This document shows positions 45,500-53,260 of a stretch of DNA of 64,000 bases, in pieces. The stretch spans positions 62,001-126,000 of the forward strand of contig NZ_QXML01000010.1 in assembly GCF_003583985.1 (NCBI RefSeq), read 5' to 3'. The position numbers and the translations under genes were made by a program. The stretch comes from Algoriphagus lacus (GTDB lineage: Bacteria; Bacteroidota; Bacteroidia; Cytophagales; Cyclobacteriaceae). Under the pieces are notes generated by a model. It was not told where the DNA came from. It worked only from the letters and a program-made list of their open reading frames with translations, and searched no databases. Each line of letters begins with the position of its first letter. Positions within the stretch are counted from its first letter, which is position 1.

Positions 45500-47281
45500 A
45501 TGATCTCAAACCGCAAATCGATTGGGTTGGGGCTGGTTTTGACTTTTTCAGTCGTTTCCATCCAAGCCCAAACTCGCCTTCAGCTTGCTTCCTTTGAAAA
45601 CAACAAGGGGAGTTGGTCTGAAGTAGCCAAGGTTTGGACCGATCCCCTTCAGTCCAATTCCGAGCTTTTTTCCGAAGGAAAAGGCAGTATAATTCTCAAC
45701 TCACCAAGCAAGAAAAAGCCAGGCACCGACTTGGTTTCAACCGAAAAATTCGGAGACGCTGAGGTTACATTGGTTTATTTGATGGCCCCCGGCTCCAATT
45801 CCGGACTCTACCTGCAGGGCCAATACGAAATTCAGTTGTTGGATAGCTGGAACAAAGTGAGTGTAAAAGCCGGAGATAACGGTGGAATCTATGAGCGCTG
45901 GGACGAATCCAAACCGGATGGACAGAAAGGCTATCAGGGATATGCTCCCCGTCAAAATGCAAGTAAAGCGCCGGGAATCTGGCAGACCTTGAAGGTGCAA
46001 TTCAAGGCTCCGAGATTTTCTTCTTCCGGTGAAAAAATCGAGAATGCCCGCATCGTCTCTGCTACGCTAAACGGGGTGACTATCCATGAGAATGTAGAGC
46101 TTTTTGGCCCCACCCGCGGAGCATTGGAAGGTGGAGAAGTACCAGAAGGACCCATTCGAATTCAGGGGGATCACGGTCCCATTGCAATCCAATCCTTGGA
46201 GGTGAAACGATTTGAGACTGCCGCTCCGGAGTTTAAATCAATTTCATATCAGGTTTTTCCAGGTTCCTTTACCCAACTGCCGGCAATGGATGCCCTCAAG
46301 GCTGCTTCTTCTGGAAAGATTTCCAATTTCGATGAATTTGTGGCTGGGCTTACTTCAGCCTCTTTGAGTAAGTTTGAAGGTACAGTTTCAGTTAAAAAGG
46401 CCGGTAATTATACCTTTCGTATGACCGTTCCCAATGGCTTGGGAGCAATACAACTTGGCCAGGCATCTGAGCCAATCCAATTGAGAGAGGGGATGATTGT
46501 CGCCGAAAAAGCGCTTCAGGCTGGTGAGATTCCATTTGTGATTTGGGTTTCCAAACCTACTGATTGGACTGCACAGGGCTTTTTCCTTTCAGCCACTGCT
46601 GATGCGATGTGGCAAAAAACTTACAGCAATCCAGCTGGAGCGGATTTTTGGGCTGCCGATCCGATTTTGGTTGATACCAAAGAAACCCCTGTTTTACGTT
46701 CGTTCATCGAGCTGCCTAACCGCAGCAAAATCTCTCATGGGATTTCTGTCTCTTCCCAATCCGGAGCCCATTTTTCCTATGATCTTAATTCCAATCAGAT
46801 CCTTCGAATATGGAGAGGCCATTTTCTGGATGCGACTCCGATGTGGAACGACCGCGGAAATGGAGTTTCCAGACCTATGGGTGCTGTCACCGAATTGAGT
46901 CAGGGATCTCCCTTGTTTTACGACGCCGCATACAACCCGATTTCCGGGGAATGGAAACCCAGAGGATATCAAATCCTGGGTGATGGCGCGCTCACTTTTA
47001 CCTCTAAGTCCGGAGATGGTAAAGAGCTGAAGGATAAGGTTCTGGTGATGTCAGATGGAAAAGGACTGAGCCGTGAAATCCTCTTGTCCGGAAATTCAAG
47101 CCAGCTGCTGGTCAGGGTAGCTCCCGGAAAGGTGCTGACTGAAGTGGCAGAGAACCTGTATTGGATTGAGGATTCTGGTCTTTACCTGAAAGTGAATGTT
47201 GCGGGTCAGAAGCCACAGGTAGGAGCGGATGGAATTTTCCTCCCGGTTACTTCTTCGTTGAGCTATAGTCTCCTGTTTTAA
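45500..47281 (+). CDS. DUF1080 (3-keto-disaccharide hydrolase family) protein with PA14-like domain
   Basis: 593 residues. Signal peptide ends at SIQAQ. Residues about 25-235 are the DUF1080 jelly roll (GSNSGLYLQGQYEIQLLDSW, GIWQTLKVQFKAPRF), a family now described as 3-keto-disaccharide hydrolase, about 250-370 resemble a PA14 module (FEGTVSVKKAGNYTFRMTV), and the last 200 residues are beta-rich without a named family. It is followed 21 bases later by the propeller-cytochrome c gene, so the two likely act together on oxidised sugars in the periplasm. Confidence 0.85.
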   Translation: MISNRKSIGLGLVLTFSVVSIQAQTRLQLASFENNKGSWSEVAKVWTDPLQSNSELFSEGKGSIILNSPSKKKPGTDLVSTEKFGDAEVTLVYLMAPGSNSGLYLQGQYEIQLLDSWNKVSVKAGDNGGIYERWDESKPDGQKGYQGYAPRQNASKAPGIWQTLKVQFKAPRFSSSGEKIENARIVSATLNGVTIHENVELFGPTRGALEGGEVPEGPIRIQGDHGPIAIQSLEVKRFETAAPEFKSISYQVFPGSFTQLPAMDALKAASSGKISNFDEFVAGLTSASLSKFEGTVSVKKAGNYTFRMTVPNGLGAIQLGQASEPIQLREGMIVAEKALQAGEIPFVIWVSKPTDWTAQGFFLSATADAMWQKTYSNPAGADFWAADPILVDTKETPVLRSFIELPNRSKISHGISVSSQSGAHFSYDLNSNQILRIWRGHFLDATPMWNDRGNGVSRPMGAVTELSQGSPLFYDAAYNPISGEWKPRGYQILGDGALTFTSKSGDGKELKDKVLVMSDGKGLSREILLSGNSSQLLVRVAPGKVLTEVAENLYWIEDSGLYLKVNVAGQKPQVGADGIFLPVTSSLSYSLLF

Positions 47282-47302
47282 TCCTGAAAAGAAAGAAAAG
47301 AT

Positions 47303-49228
47303 ATGTTTCGATTGAATATTAACCTGAAAACCTTGACTCTAAGTGCAGTGGCACTTGGGATGAGCCTTTCTTTGTTTGCTCAGGAGTCGCCCAAGGAAGA
47401 AGATTTTTTCAAAATCCTGAAAGTTCCAGCTCCGGAAGGAACACTGCTGGAAGTGGGAGGATTGACCATGTTGCCCAACGGAAATCTGGGAGTAGCCACC
47501 AGGAGAGGGGATGTTTTTATCGTGGAAAATCCCACCGCTGCGAGGCCTTACTTTCGGAAGTTTGCTTCCGGTCTCCATGAGATTCTTGGACTGGCCTATC
47601 ATGAGGGTTCACTCTACATGGTACAGCGCGGGGAGCTGACCAAATTGACCGATTTAAACTCGGATGGAAAAGCGGATTGGTACGAAACAATAGCCAGTTG
47701 GCCACTGTCTGCGCATTACCACGAATACAGCTTTGGACCTAAAATCACTCCTGACGGGGCATTTATCGTCACCGCCAACGTTGCATTTGGAGATCAGGAA
47801 TGGTGGAGAGGGGAGAGTAGAGTGCCTTATCGCGGTTGGACCTTGAAGATTCATCCCGATGGCAGGATCGAACCTTGGGCAACAGGAATGCGATCTCCGG
47901 CAGGACCTGGAGTTTTGAACGGAGAAGTGTTCTACACCGAAAATCAGGGCGATTACATGGCCTCGGGAGGACTTTGGCATTTGGAAAAAGGGGATTTTTC
48001 AGGACACCCGGCTGGACTTCGCTGGTCTGAATTGCCTGAATCCCCGATCAAAATGACTTCTTCGCAGTTTGATGCTGTGGTAGATCCGATGAAAATCAAA
48101 GATGCAAATGGCAGGTTTATCAAGCCTGAAAATGATGTCAATGCACCTTTTATCACGTTGGCCGAAGCTAAAAAGTCTTTGCCGGCGATCAAACTTCCGG
48201 CAGTTTGGATGCCTCATGGCGTTCATGGAATTTCCAATTCTGAGCCGATCGTTATTCCCGAAGGCTATTGGGGGCCATTTGCAGGTCAAATCCTTATCGG
48301 AGATCAGGGCCAAAGTAAGATCATGCGTGTGATTCTTGAAAAAGTGAACGGGGTGTATCAAGGTGCTTCGATTGACTTCAGAAGTGGCTTTCAGTCGGGA
48401 GTTTTGCGGATGGTATTTGCAGCAGACCAGTCGCTTTTCGTAGGTGAGACCAATAGAGGTTGGGGCTCAGCAGGAGATGCCAATGAGGGTTTGCAGCGCT
48501 TGGTTTGGAATCGCGAGGCTCCCTTCGAAATGCGAACCGTAAAAGCAAAGCCAGACGGATTTGAGATAGAATTCACCAAGCCAGTCGATAGAAAATCAGC
48601 GGAGGATTTGTCATCCTATTTGATTTCAAGCTTCACTTATAAGTATTTCCCAGTTTACGGTAGTCCTCCGGTCAAACCGATGGATCATGAAGTATTGGGT
48701 GTGGAAGTCTCTGAAGATGGGAGAAAAGTAAGAATTGCCATCAAGGATCCGCAGCAATACCATGTCCACAAAATCAGCCTTCCTGGAATTCGGGAAGCGA
48801 TCAATTCCCACGAATTGGTCCATACGGATGCTTACTATACCTTGAACGAAATTCCATCCGAAGACAAGATGGTGATCAAGCCTAAGCCTGTGGTCGCTGC
48901 GTTGCCTGCTGCAAAAGCTGCGGCTCCAGCCAGCAAGCCTTCCGCTCCTGCAAAGCAGGTTTCAAATGCAATTCCATCGGATGAAGAAATCAAGGCCTTA
49001 CTGACCAAAAATACCTGTACGGCCTGTCATCAAAAAGATAAAAAGGTGGTTGGTCCAGCTTATGTGGATGTAGCCAAGCGGAATTATTCCCCGGAGAAAA
49101 TTGTGGAGCTAATCTATAATCCTCAGCCTCAAAACTGGCCCGGCTATGCCACTCCGATGGCTGCCATGCCTCAGGTGCCAAAAGAGGAAGCCCTGAAAAT
49201 TGCCAGGTGGATTAATTCCCTGAAATAA
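47303..49228 (+). CDS. Beta-propeller sugar dehydrogenase-like protein with C-terminal cytochrome c
   Basis: 641 residues with a signal peptide ending LFAQ. The propeller part (GGLTMLPNGNLGVATRRGDVF, LAYHEGSLYMVQRGELTKLTDLNSDGKADWYE, GMRSPAGPG) is like PQQ-dependent or sorbosone dehydrogenases. An Ala/Lys/Pro linker (about 535-555) leads to a class I cytochrome c with CTACHQKDKKVVGPAY and an axial Met in TPMAAMPQV. Electrons from sugar oxidation would pass to the respiratory chain. A good terminator follows. Confidence 0.9.
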   Translation: MFRLNINLKTLTLSAVALGMSLSLFAQESPKEEDFFKILKVPAPEGTLLEVGGLTMLPNGNLGVATRRGDVFIVENPTAARPYFRKFASGLHEILGLAYHEGSLYMVQRGELTKLTDLNSDGKADWYETIASWPLSAHYHEYSFGPKITPDGAFIVTANVAFGDQEWWRGESRVPYRGWTLKIHPDGRIEPWATGMRSPAGPGVLNGEVFYTENQGDYMASGGLWHLEKGDFSGHPAGLRWSELPESPIKMTSSQFDAVVDPMKIKDANGRFIKPENDVNAPFITLAEAKKSLPAIKLPAVWMPHGVHGISNSEPIVIPEGYWGPFAGQILIGDQGQSKIMRVILEKVNGVYQGASIDFRSGFQSGVLRMVFAADQSLFVGETNRGWGSAGDANEGLQRLVWNREAPFEMRTVKAKPDGFEIEFTKPVDRKSAEDLSSYLISSFTYKYFPVYGSPPVKPMDHEVLGVEVSEDGRKVRIAIKDPQQYHVHKISLPGIREAINSHELVHTDAYYTLNEIPSEDKMVIKPKPVVAALPAAKAAAPASKPSAPAKQVSNAIPSDEEIKALLTKNTCTACHQKDKKVVGPAYVDVAKRNYSPEKIVELIYNPQPQNWPGYATPMAAMPQVPKEEALKIARWINSLK

Positions 49229-49231
49229 GTT

Positions 49232-49262
49232 AAAAACCGGAGAGATGAGCTCCGGTTTTTTT
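49232..49262 (+). terminator. Rho-independent terminator after the cytochrome c gene
   Basis: Perfect 11-bp stem (49232-49242 with 49250-49260), 7-nt loop and T-run. Confidence 0.88.
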
Positions 49263-49398
49263 ATTGAACCTGGTTAGAATTTGAGGAAAGCAGTCTTGCA
49301 GGATTGGTTATCTTCTCGTTGTGTGATAATTGCCTCATACCTGATTCATTTTGAATTGAAGAGGTGTAATTCACTAAATCAGATTACAGCGCAAAGGA

Positions 49399-50667
49399 TC
49401 AGTTTATTTTTACCGGGTTGATGCTTTTGTACTGAATAGTTTTTCCCGTTGGGAAATGTTTCGAATAACTGATGTGAACTGTACCGTTCGAGTCCTGAAT
49501 CAGGGAAGGATAGGAGAAACTTCCTTTTTTGTCTTTGTCATTTTCCAGGTAATAGGGATTGGTTGACCAAGTCAGCCCCTCATCCAAGGAAGTCCAAAGA
49601 GCGAGTCGGTATCTTCCGTCATGCAGATCGTTTCCGATCATCAGCCATCTTCCGTCCGCCAGCCTCAACAATTCCACACTGGCAGTATTGGGAATGGAAG
49701 TTTTGATAGCGGCAGTCCAGGTTTTTCCCTGATCCTTTGAAATACTTTGCTGGATGAAAGTCGGCCCATCACCGGAGTCACGAAGCATGGCTACCAGTTC
49801 CCCATTATTCCGCAGCGCCAATGCCGGCTGAATTGGACCTTTTCCAACTAAAGGCAAGGAGGGTTTCCAGGTTTCTCCGGAATCATCTGAAATGGCCATC
49901 ATCGAAAAGTTGAATCCATCCGAATACAAGGGCAAAATGATTTTGTCTCCGATCACCAAGGGCTTGATTCGGGTCATCCATCCTATGCTTCTTTTTTTGG
50001 AATCCTCTACTGCCTCCAGAATCAACTTTTCGTAGCTGGGTGCATATTGTGACCAGCCAAGGTTGGATTCCGGTAGTTCGTTAAACCTATTCTGAACCTC
50101 TTTCACAAATTCCTCTCCGGGCTGGAGGAGGATATTGTCTTGCCAGTTCCAAATCGGAGCTCCTGTCTGTAGGTAGTTTTTACTTTTACGGGTTCTCAAA
50201 ATGGAATTTTCCCAGCGATTGCCAAGGACCGCTATCCAAACTAGGGTAAGTTCCTGTTTTGAATTCAGGAAAATCACCGGATTGCAGTCGGGAATTCCAG
50301 GAGTATCTGCCATCAAAAAAGGTGCTGACCAAGTGGAGGAGGTTTTTGCTTTTCTGGAGCCCATGAGGCGCACATCGTCGGCTGTCCGTTCCCCTGATCC
50401 CTGAAACCATACGGCAAGTAAATCACCGTTGGGTAAGGCAACCAAGCTGCTGCCGTGAACGTGCTCATCTTGGGGGGCGAAAATTTCCAGGCTGGACTCG
50501 GTGACCAAAGTAGGAGATTGGGCAAAGGCAGGATTTGTGCCGATCCAAATCATAAAACAACCCATCCACTGATAAAAGAATTTTTTTGATGTCATGTTTT
50601 TCATTTTAACCTCTTTGACCAGCTGACCTGAACCAGTAATTCCAAAAAAATGACTGGTTAAATTCAT
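49399..50667 (-). CDS. Sialidase-fold exo-glycosidase, second of tandem pair
   Basis: 422 residues from the ATG at 50667, which overlaps the previous stop (ATGA). The signal peptide (FYQWMGCFMIWIGTNPAFAQ) begins about 24 residues in, so an internal ATG at 50604 or 50595 is also possible. Three Asp-boxes are visible: SDDSGETW, SKDQGKTW and SLDEGLTW, marking a six-bladed sialidase propeller. The start region DEHVHGSSLVALPNGDLLAVWFQGS is typical of secreted sialidase-like BNR proteins of Bacteroidota, whose sugar specificity varies. Confidence 0.88.
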   Translation of the reverse strand: MNLTSHFFGITGSGQLVKEVKMKNMTSKKFFYQWMGCFMIWIGTNPAFAQSPTLVTESSLEIFAPQDEHVHGSSLVALPNGDLLAVWFQGSGERTADDVRLMGSRKAKTSSTWSAPFLMADTPGIPDCNPVIFLNSKQELTLVWIAVLGNRWENSILRTRKSKNYLQTGAPIWNWQDNILLQPGEEFVKEVQNRFNELPESNLGWSQYAPSYEKLILEAVEDSKKRSIGWMTRIKPLVIGDKIILPLYSDGFNFSMMAISDDSGETWKPSLPLVGKGPIQPALALRNNGELVAMLRDSGDGPTFIQQSISKDQGKTWTAAIKTSIPNTASVELLRLADGRWLMIGNDLHDGRYRLALWTSLDEGLTWSTNPYYLENDKDKKGSFSYPSLIQDSNGTVHISYSKHFPTGKTIQYKSINPVKIN

Positions 50668-51779
50668 TTAGCAGAATCAAGTCCTTCAATTTTGAACTTC
50701 CAAAAGGCTACTTTTTGTCTGTTCCAAGTATAAGTTAAAACCAGGTGCTCACCATCGAGAATAATGGAAGGATAGGAGAATTCGGTCTCCGGATCATCGC
50801 CTTTTTCAATGATTTGGTCTATTTTCCAACTCTTCCCATTGTCCAGAGAGATCGCGAGGTTGATTGGGTTTCGGTCGCCCCAATTTCCGGAGACGGGATT
50901 GTAGATCAGGGCGATTTTTTCTCTACCTAGATGTGCTACTTCAATGGCACTGTTGTTATTGGGCAGATCGGTGAGGTAGATCGGGCTCCAGGTTTTGCCG
51001 TAATCCTTGGAATCGCTTCGGGCGATTTTTCCACCTGAGCTCCTCATAAGTAGATGAACATTTCCAGGAGAAGATTCCCAAGCCGTAGGCTGAATTACAC
51101 CTTCCTCGGGAATCAACGTCCGGTCAAGCTCCAGAAATGGGGTGGCTTCCCAGGTTTTACCACCATCCATACTTCTATCCAGGAAAGCATTCCACACTTT
51201 GTTCTTTTCGTTGGAAGCAGGAGCAAGCCAAGTTCCATCCGAGAGGATGAGGATGTGATTTCGAACAGGGCCTCTGCCGCCCCGGTCTCCGGGGACAAGT
51301 TCTTTCGGCTCTGACCAGGTTTTTCCCTTGTCTTCGGAAGTTTGAACCCAAGTTTCCCAGTCGTCGATTTCTTTTCCGACTTTGAAATAGAGGTGTAATT
51401 TTCCGTCAGGTGCGTTGAAAAGAACCGGATTCCAGTGTGGATCATTTCTGATTTTAGCGACTTTTTGAGGAGTTTCCCAGGTTTTGCCATCTCCTCTGGA
51501 CATCCAGATGCTGACATCGTCGTGTTTCTCATGCGTACCTCCAAACCATGCTATCAAGTATTCACCGGGATTAACAGCTACAATTGTGGAGGCGTGTCCC
51601 TGTGCAAATTCCGGATGACTTTCAAAGATTTTTCCCGAGCTAACCGGGATCAGACGCAATGAATCGGAGATTTCCGCATGGGCGTATTCAGAAGTTTTGG
51701 AATTGTTGCATTCAAAAAGGAAAACAGAAAAAATTGAAAAGCTGGAAATTCGAAGGATCTGAATAAGGAATTGCTTCAT
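50664..51779 (-). CDS. Sialidase-fold exo-glycosidase lipoprotein, first of tandem pair
   Basis: 371 residues with a lipoprotein signal ending VFLFEC. At least four Asp-boxes: SRGDGKTW, SEDKGKTW, SMDGGKTW and SLDNGKSW, so a six-bladed propeller is expected. The catalytic Arg triad cannot be placed with certainty. It is a diverged paralog of the gene after it; both likely act on glycan ends at the cell surface. Confidence 0.88.
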   Translation of the reverse strand: MKQFLIQILRISSFSIFSVFLFECNNSKTSEYAHAEISDSLRLIPVSSGKIFESHPEFAQGHASTIVAVNPGEYLIAWFGGTHEKHDDVSIWMSRGDGKTWETPQKVAKIRNDPHWNPVLFNAPDGKLHLYFKVGKEIDDWETWVQTSEDKGKTWSEPKELVPGDRGGRGPVRNHILILSDGTWLAPASNEKNKVWNAFLDRSMDGGKTWEATPFLELDRTLIPEEGVIQPTAWESSPGNVHLLMRSSGGKIARSDSKDYGKTWSPIYLTDLPNNNSAIEVAHLGREKIALIYNPVSGNWGDRNPINLAISLDNGKSWKIDQIIEKGDDPETEFSYPSIILDGEHLVLTYTWNRQKVAFWKFKIEGLDSAK

Positions 51780-52010
51780 GGGTAGGTTTTGGGTCTATGC
51801 AGTCGAAAAGAGAAGATACTAAACTTCCTAAAAAATTATGGAAAAGCCCAGTTCTTGGTTTTCGATTTAGGCAAAATTTAGGTAGGGTCGGTTTTGGTGT
51901 TTTGATTAATTCGCTAAACCGGAAGGAAAGGGAAAAATTAAAAAGATTGTAGAGCGGATAGTTTAACAGGATCTGAGATGTAGCTTGGCTTGAATTTGCA
52001 CCTGTTACCA

Positions 52011-52056
52011 AATAAAAAAAGCCATCCAATTTGGATGGCTTTGTGGGCCCACTTGG
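52011..52056. repeat. Direct repeat copy A: duplicate of tRNA 3' end plus terminator
   Basis: 46 bases identical to 52426-52471. The copy contains the GCCATCC-AATT-GGATGGC terminator hairpin and the last bases of the tRNA(CAT) including its acceptor arm, but no complete tRNA. The 51780-52010 stretch to the left holds nothing I recognise. Confidence 0.9.
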
Positions 52057-52060
52057 CCTC

Positions 52061-52109
52061 TCCCGAAAGCTTTCGGGACAAGCACCTTCTGTCCCGATAG
52101 TTATCGGGA
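52061..52109. repeat. Two REP-like palindromic hairpins
   Basis: TCCCGAAAGC joined to TTTCGGGA (52061-52078) is an 18-bp perfect palindrome; TCCCGATA-GT-TATCGGGA (52092-52109) is a second. They lie between the direct repeat and the end of the GIY-YIG gene. Palindromes of this kind are typical dispersed intergenic repeats in this group of bacteria, which I recall but cannot verify here. Confidence 0.65.
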
Positions 52110-52112
52110 GAG

Positions 52113-52417
52113 TCAGTTGTCTTCAAATCGTTTGAGAAGGTTTTGACCCAATTCTGGGAACTGAATCAGGTTTTGGAGGTATTTCCGTGATTTCATCCGT
52201 TTTAGATGATGTTCAATTTTTCGGATTTGCGAATAGGATTTCCCTTGAACCTTCCAGGCTAAAGTCCAGTCATTTGCTTTTTGAGTGAAGTTTTTGGCAT
52301 CATATTTTTTTTAGCAAGATGATTTTCAAGTCTTTCTTCCACACTCAAAGTTGTTAGACCAATATAAAATCTGTCAAGAGACTGGGAAAAAAGCACGTAT
52401 ACGAAAAAGCTGTTCAT
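52113..52417 (-). pseudogene. GIY-YIG nuclease gene, frameshifted
   Basis: From the ATG at 52417 the reading frame gives FFVYVLFSQSLDRFYIGLTT, the GIY-YIG core (here VYV and YIG) of the small YhbQ-type nucleases, then RLENHLAKK. It then shifts at an 8-base A tract (T tract at 52305-52312 on +). After the tract, the next frame continues the family perfectly (NFTQKANDWTLAWKVQ, SYSQIRKIEHHLKRMKSRKY, FPELGQNLLKRFE) to a TGA at 52113-52115. One extra A or two fewer would restore the frame. Either a true lesion, a phase-variable tract or an assembly error. Confidence 0.85.
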
Positions 52418-52425
52418 AGGATAAA

Positions 52426-52471
52426 AATAAAAAAAGCCATCCAATTTGGATGGCTTTGTGGGCCCACTTGG
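52426..52471. repeat. Direct repeat copy B: tRNA 3' end plus terminator
   Basis: Exact 46-base match to 52011-52056, spacing 415 bases. This copy is the native one: it holds the 3' end of the complete tRNA and its terminator hairpin (GCCATCC-AATT-GGATGGC followed by a T-run for the - strand). Confidence 0.9.
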
Positions 52472-52532
52472 AATCGAACCAAGCACCTACTGATTATGAG
52501 TCAGTTGCTCTAACCGAATGAGCTATAGGCCC
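52459..52532 (-). tRNA. tRNA with CAT anticodon (Met, or Ile2 if lysidine-modified)
   Basis: 74-nt cloverleaf on the - strand. Acceptor GGGCCTA pairs with TGGGCCC (one G-T), D-arm GCTC/GAGC, anticodon stem ACTGA/TCAGT with loop CTCATAA (anticodon CAT), T-arm CTTGG/CCAAG with TTCGATT loop. The discriminator is A and CCA is not encoded. Elongator Met versus lysidine-type Ile2 cannot be decided by sight; the initiator is excluded by the pairable acceptor end. A terminator hairpin at 52436-52453 follows. Confidence 0.93.
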
Positions 52533-52630
52533 TTTAAAAACCCCAAAATTGTTGCCCAATTGGCTTCAAACCTTGGTTTTCGGAGTGCAATGTTACATAT
52601 TTGAGATCATATACACAACCACAGTATTCA

Positions 52631-53260
52631 ATGAAAAATGCCCCTGATGCTGACTTTTTGATCTTTGATTTGGGCAATGTCATCATCGATATCGATTACC
52701 ATCGTTCTCTTGGATTGATAAAAAATCATGTACCTGAATCCCTCCATGCCAAGGTGGATGGGTTTTATCTTACTGATTTTCATAAAGCTTATGAAAAGGG
52801 AAAGATCGATTCTCCTACCTTTCGCAATGCGGTTCGAGAGTATTTTGAACAAAATTGGGAGGATCAGAAAGTGGACGAATTGTGGAATAGCCTACTTGGA
52901 AAAATTCCCGGTGAACGACTGGAATTGGTCTCTAAACTGAGACAAAATTATAAAATCGGCGTCCTCAGTAATACCAATGAAATTCATATTGATGCGGTGT
53001 ATGAAATGCTTCGCAAGGATCATGGCTTAAACAGCTTTGATCCGCTCTTTGATCGAATATTTTACAGTCATGAGATGGGACTGGCCAAGCCATCAAAAGA
53101 AATCTATGAACGAATGTTGGTTGAACTTGGAACTACTGCGGAGCGGGTTATTTTCTTTGATGATTTGGAAGCCAATGTGAAAGGTGCCGCATCGATTGGT
53201 GTCCGTGCGATTCATGTGACAGGTCCAAACGTATTATTTGACTTTTTTGGACATGTATAA
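52631..53260 (+). CDS. HAD-superfamily phosphatase, YihX-like
   Basis: 209 residues from the ATG at 52631. HAD motif I appears as FLIFDLGNVIIDID, the FDxGN form of YihX (glucose-1-phosphate phosphatase) relatives, motif II is in VLSNTNEIH, and motifs III/IV are K in GLAKPSKEIY and FFDDLEANV. It probably dephosphorylates a small sugar or nucleotide phosphate. It overlaps the start of the following protease gene by 8 bases. Confidence 0.88.
   Translation: MKNAPDADFLIFDLGNVIIDIDYHRSLGLIKNHVPESLHAKVDGFYLTDFHKAYEKGKIDSPTFRNAVREYFEQNWEDQKVDELWNSLLGKIPGERLELVSKLRQNYKIGVLSNTNEIHIDAVYEMLRKDHGLNSFDPLFDRIFYSHEMGLAKPSKEIYERMLVELGTTAERVIFFDDLEANVKGAASIGVRAIHVTGPNVLFDFFGHV

Noticed and set aside
52011..52080. 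A second tRNA gene at the repeat copy
   Set aside because: Only the 3' acceptor and part of the T-arm remain; no anticodon or D-arm.
51938..52126. A 62-codon - strand frame across the repeat copy
   Set aside because: It reads through the terminator hairpin and palindromes; no similarity to any family.
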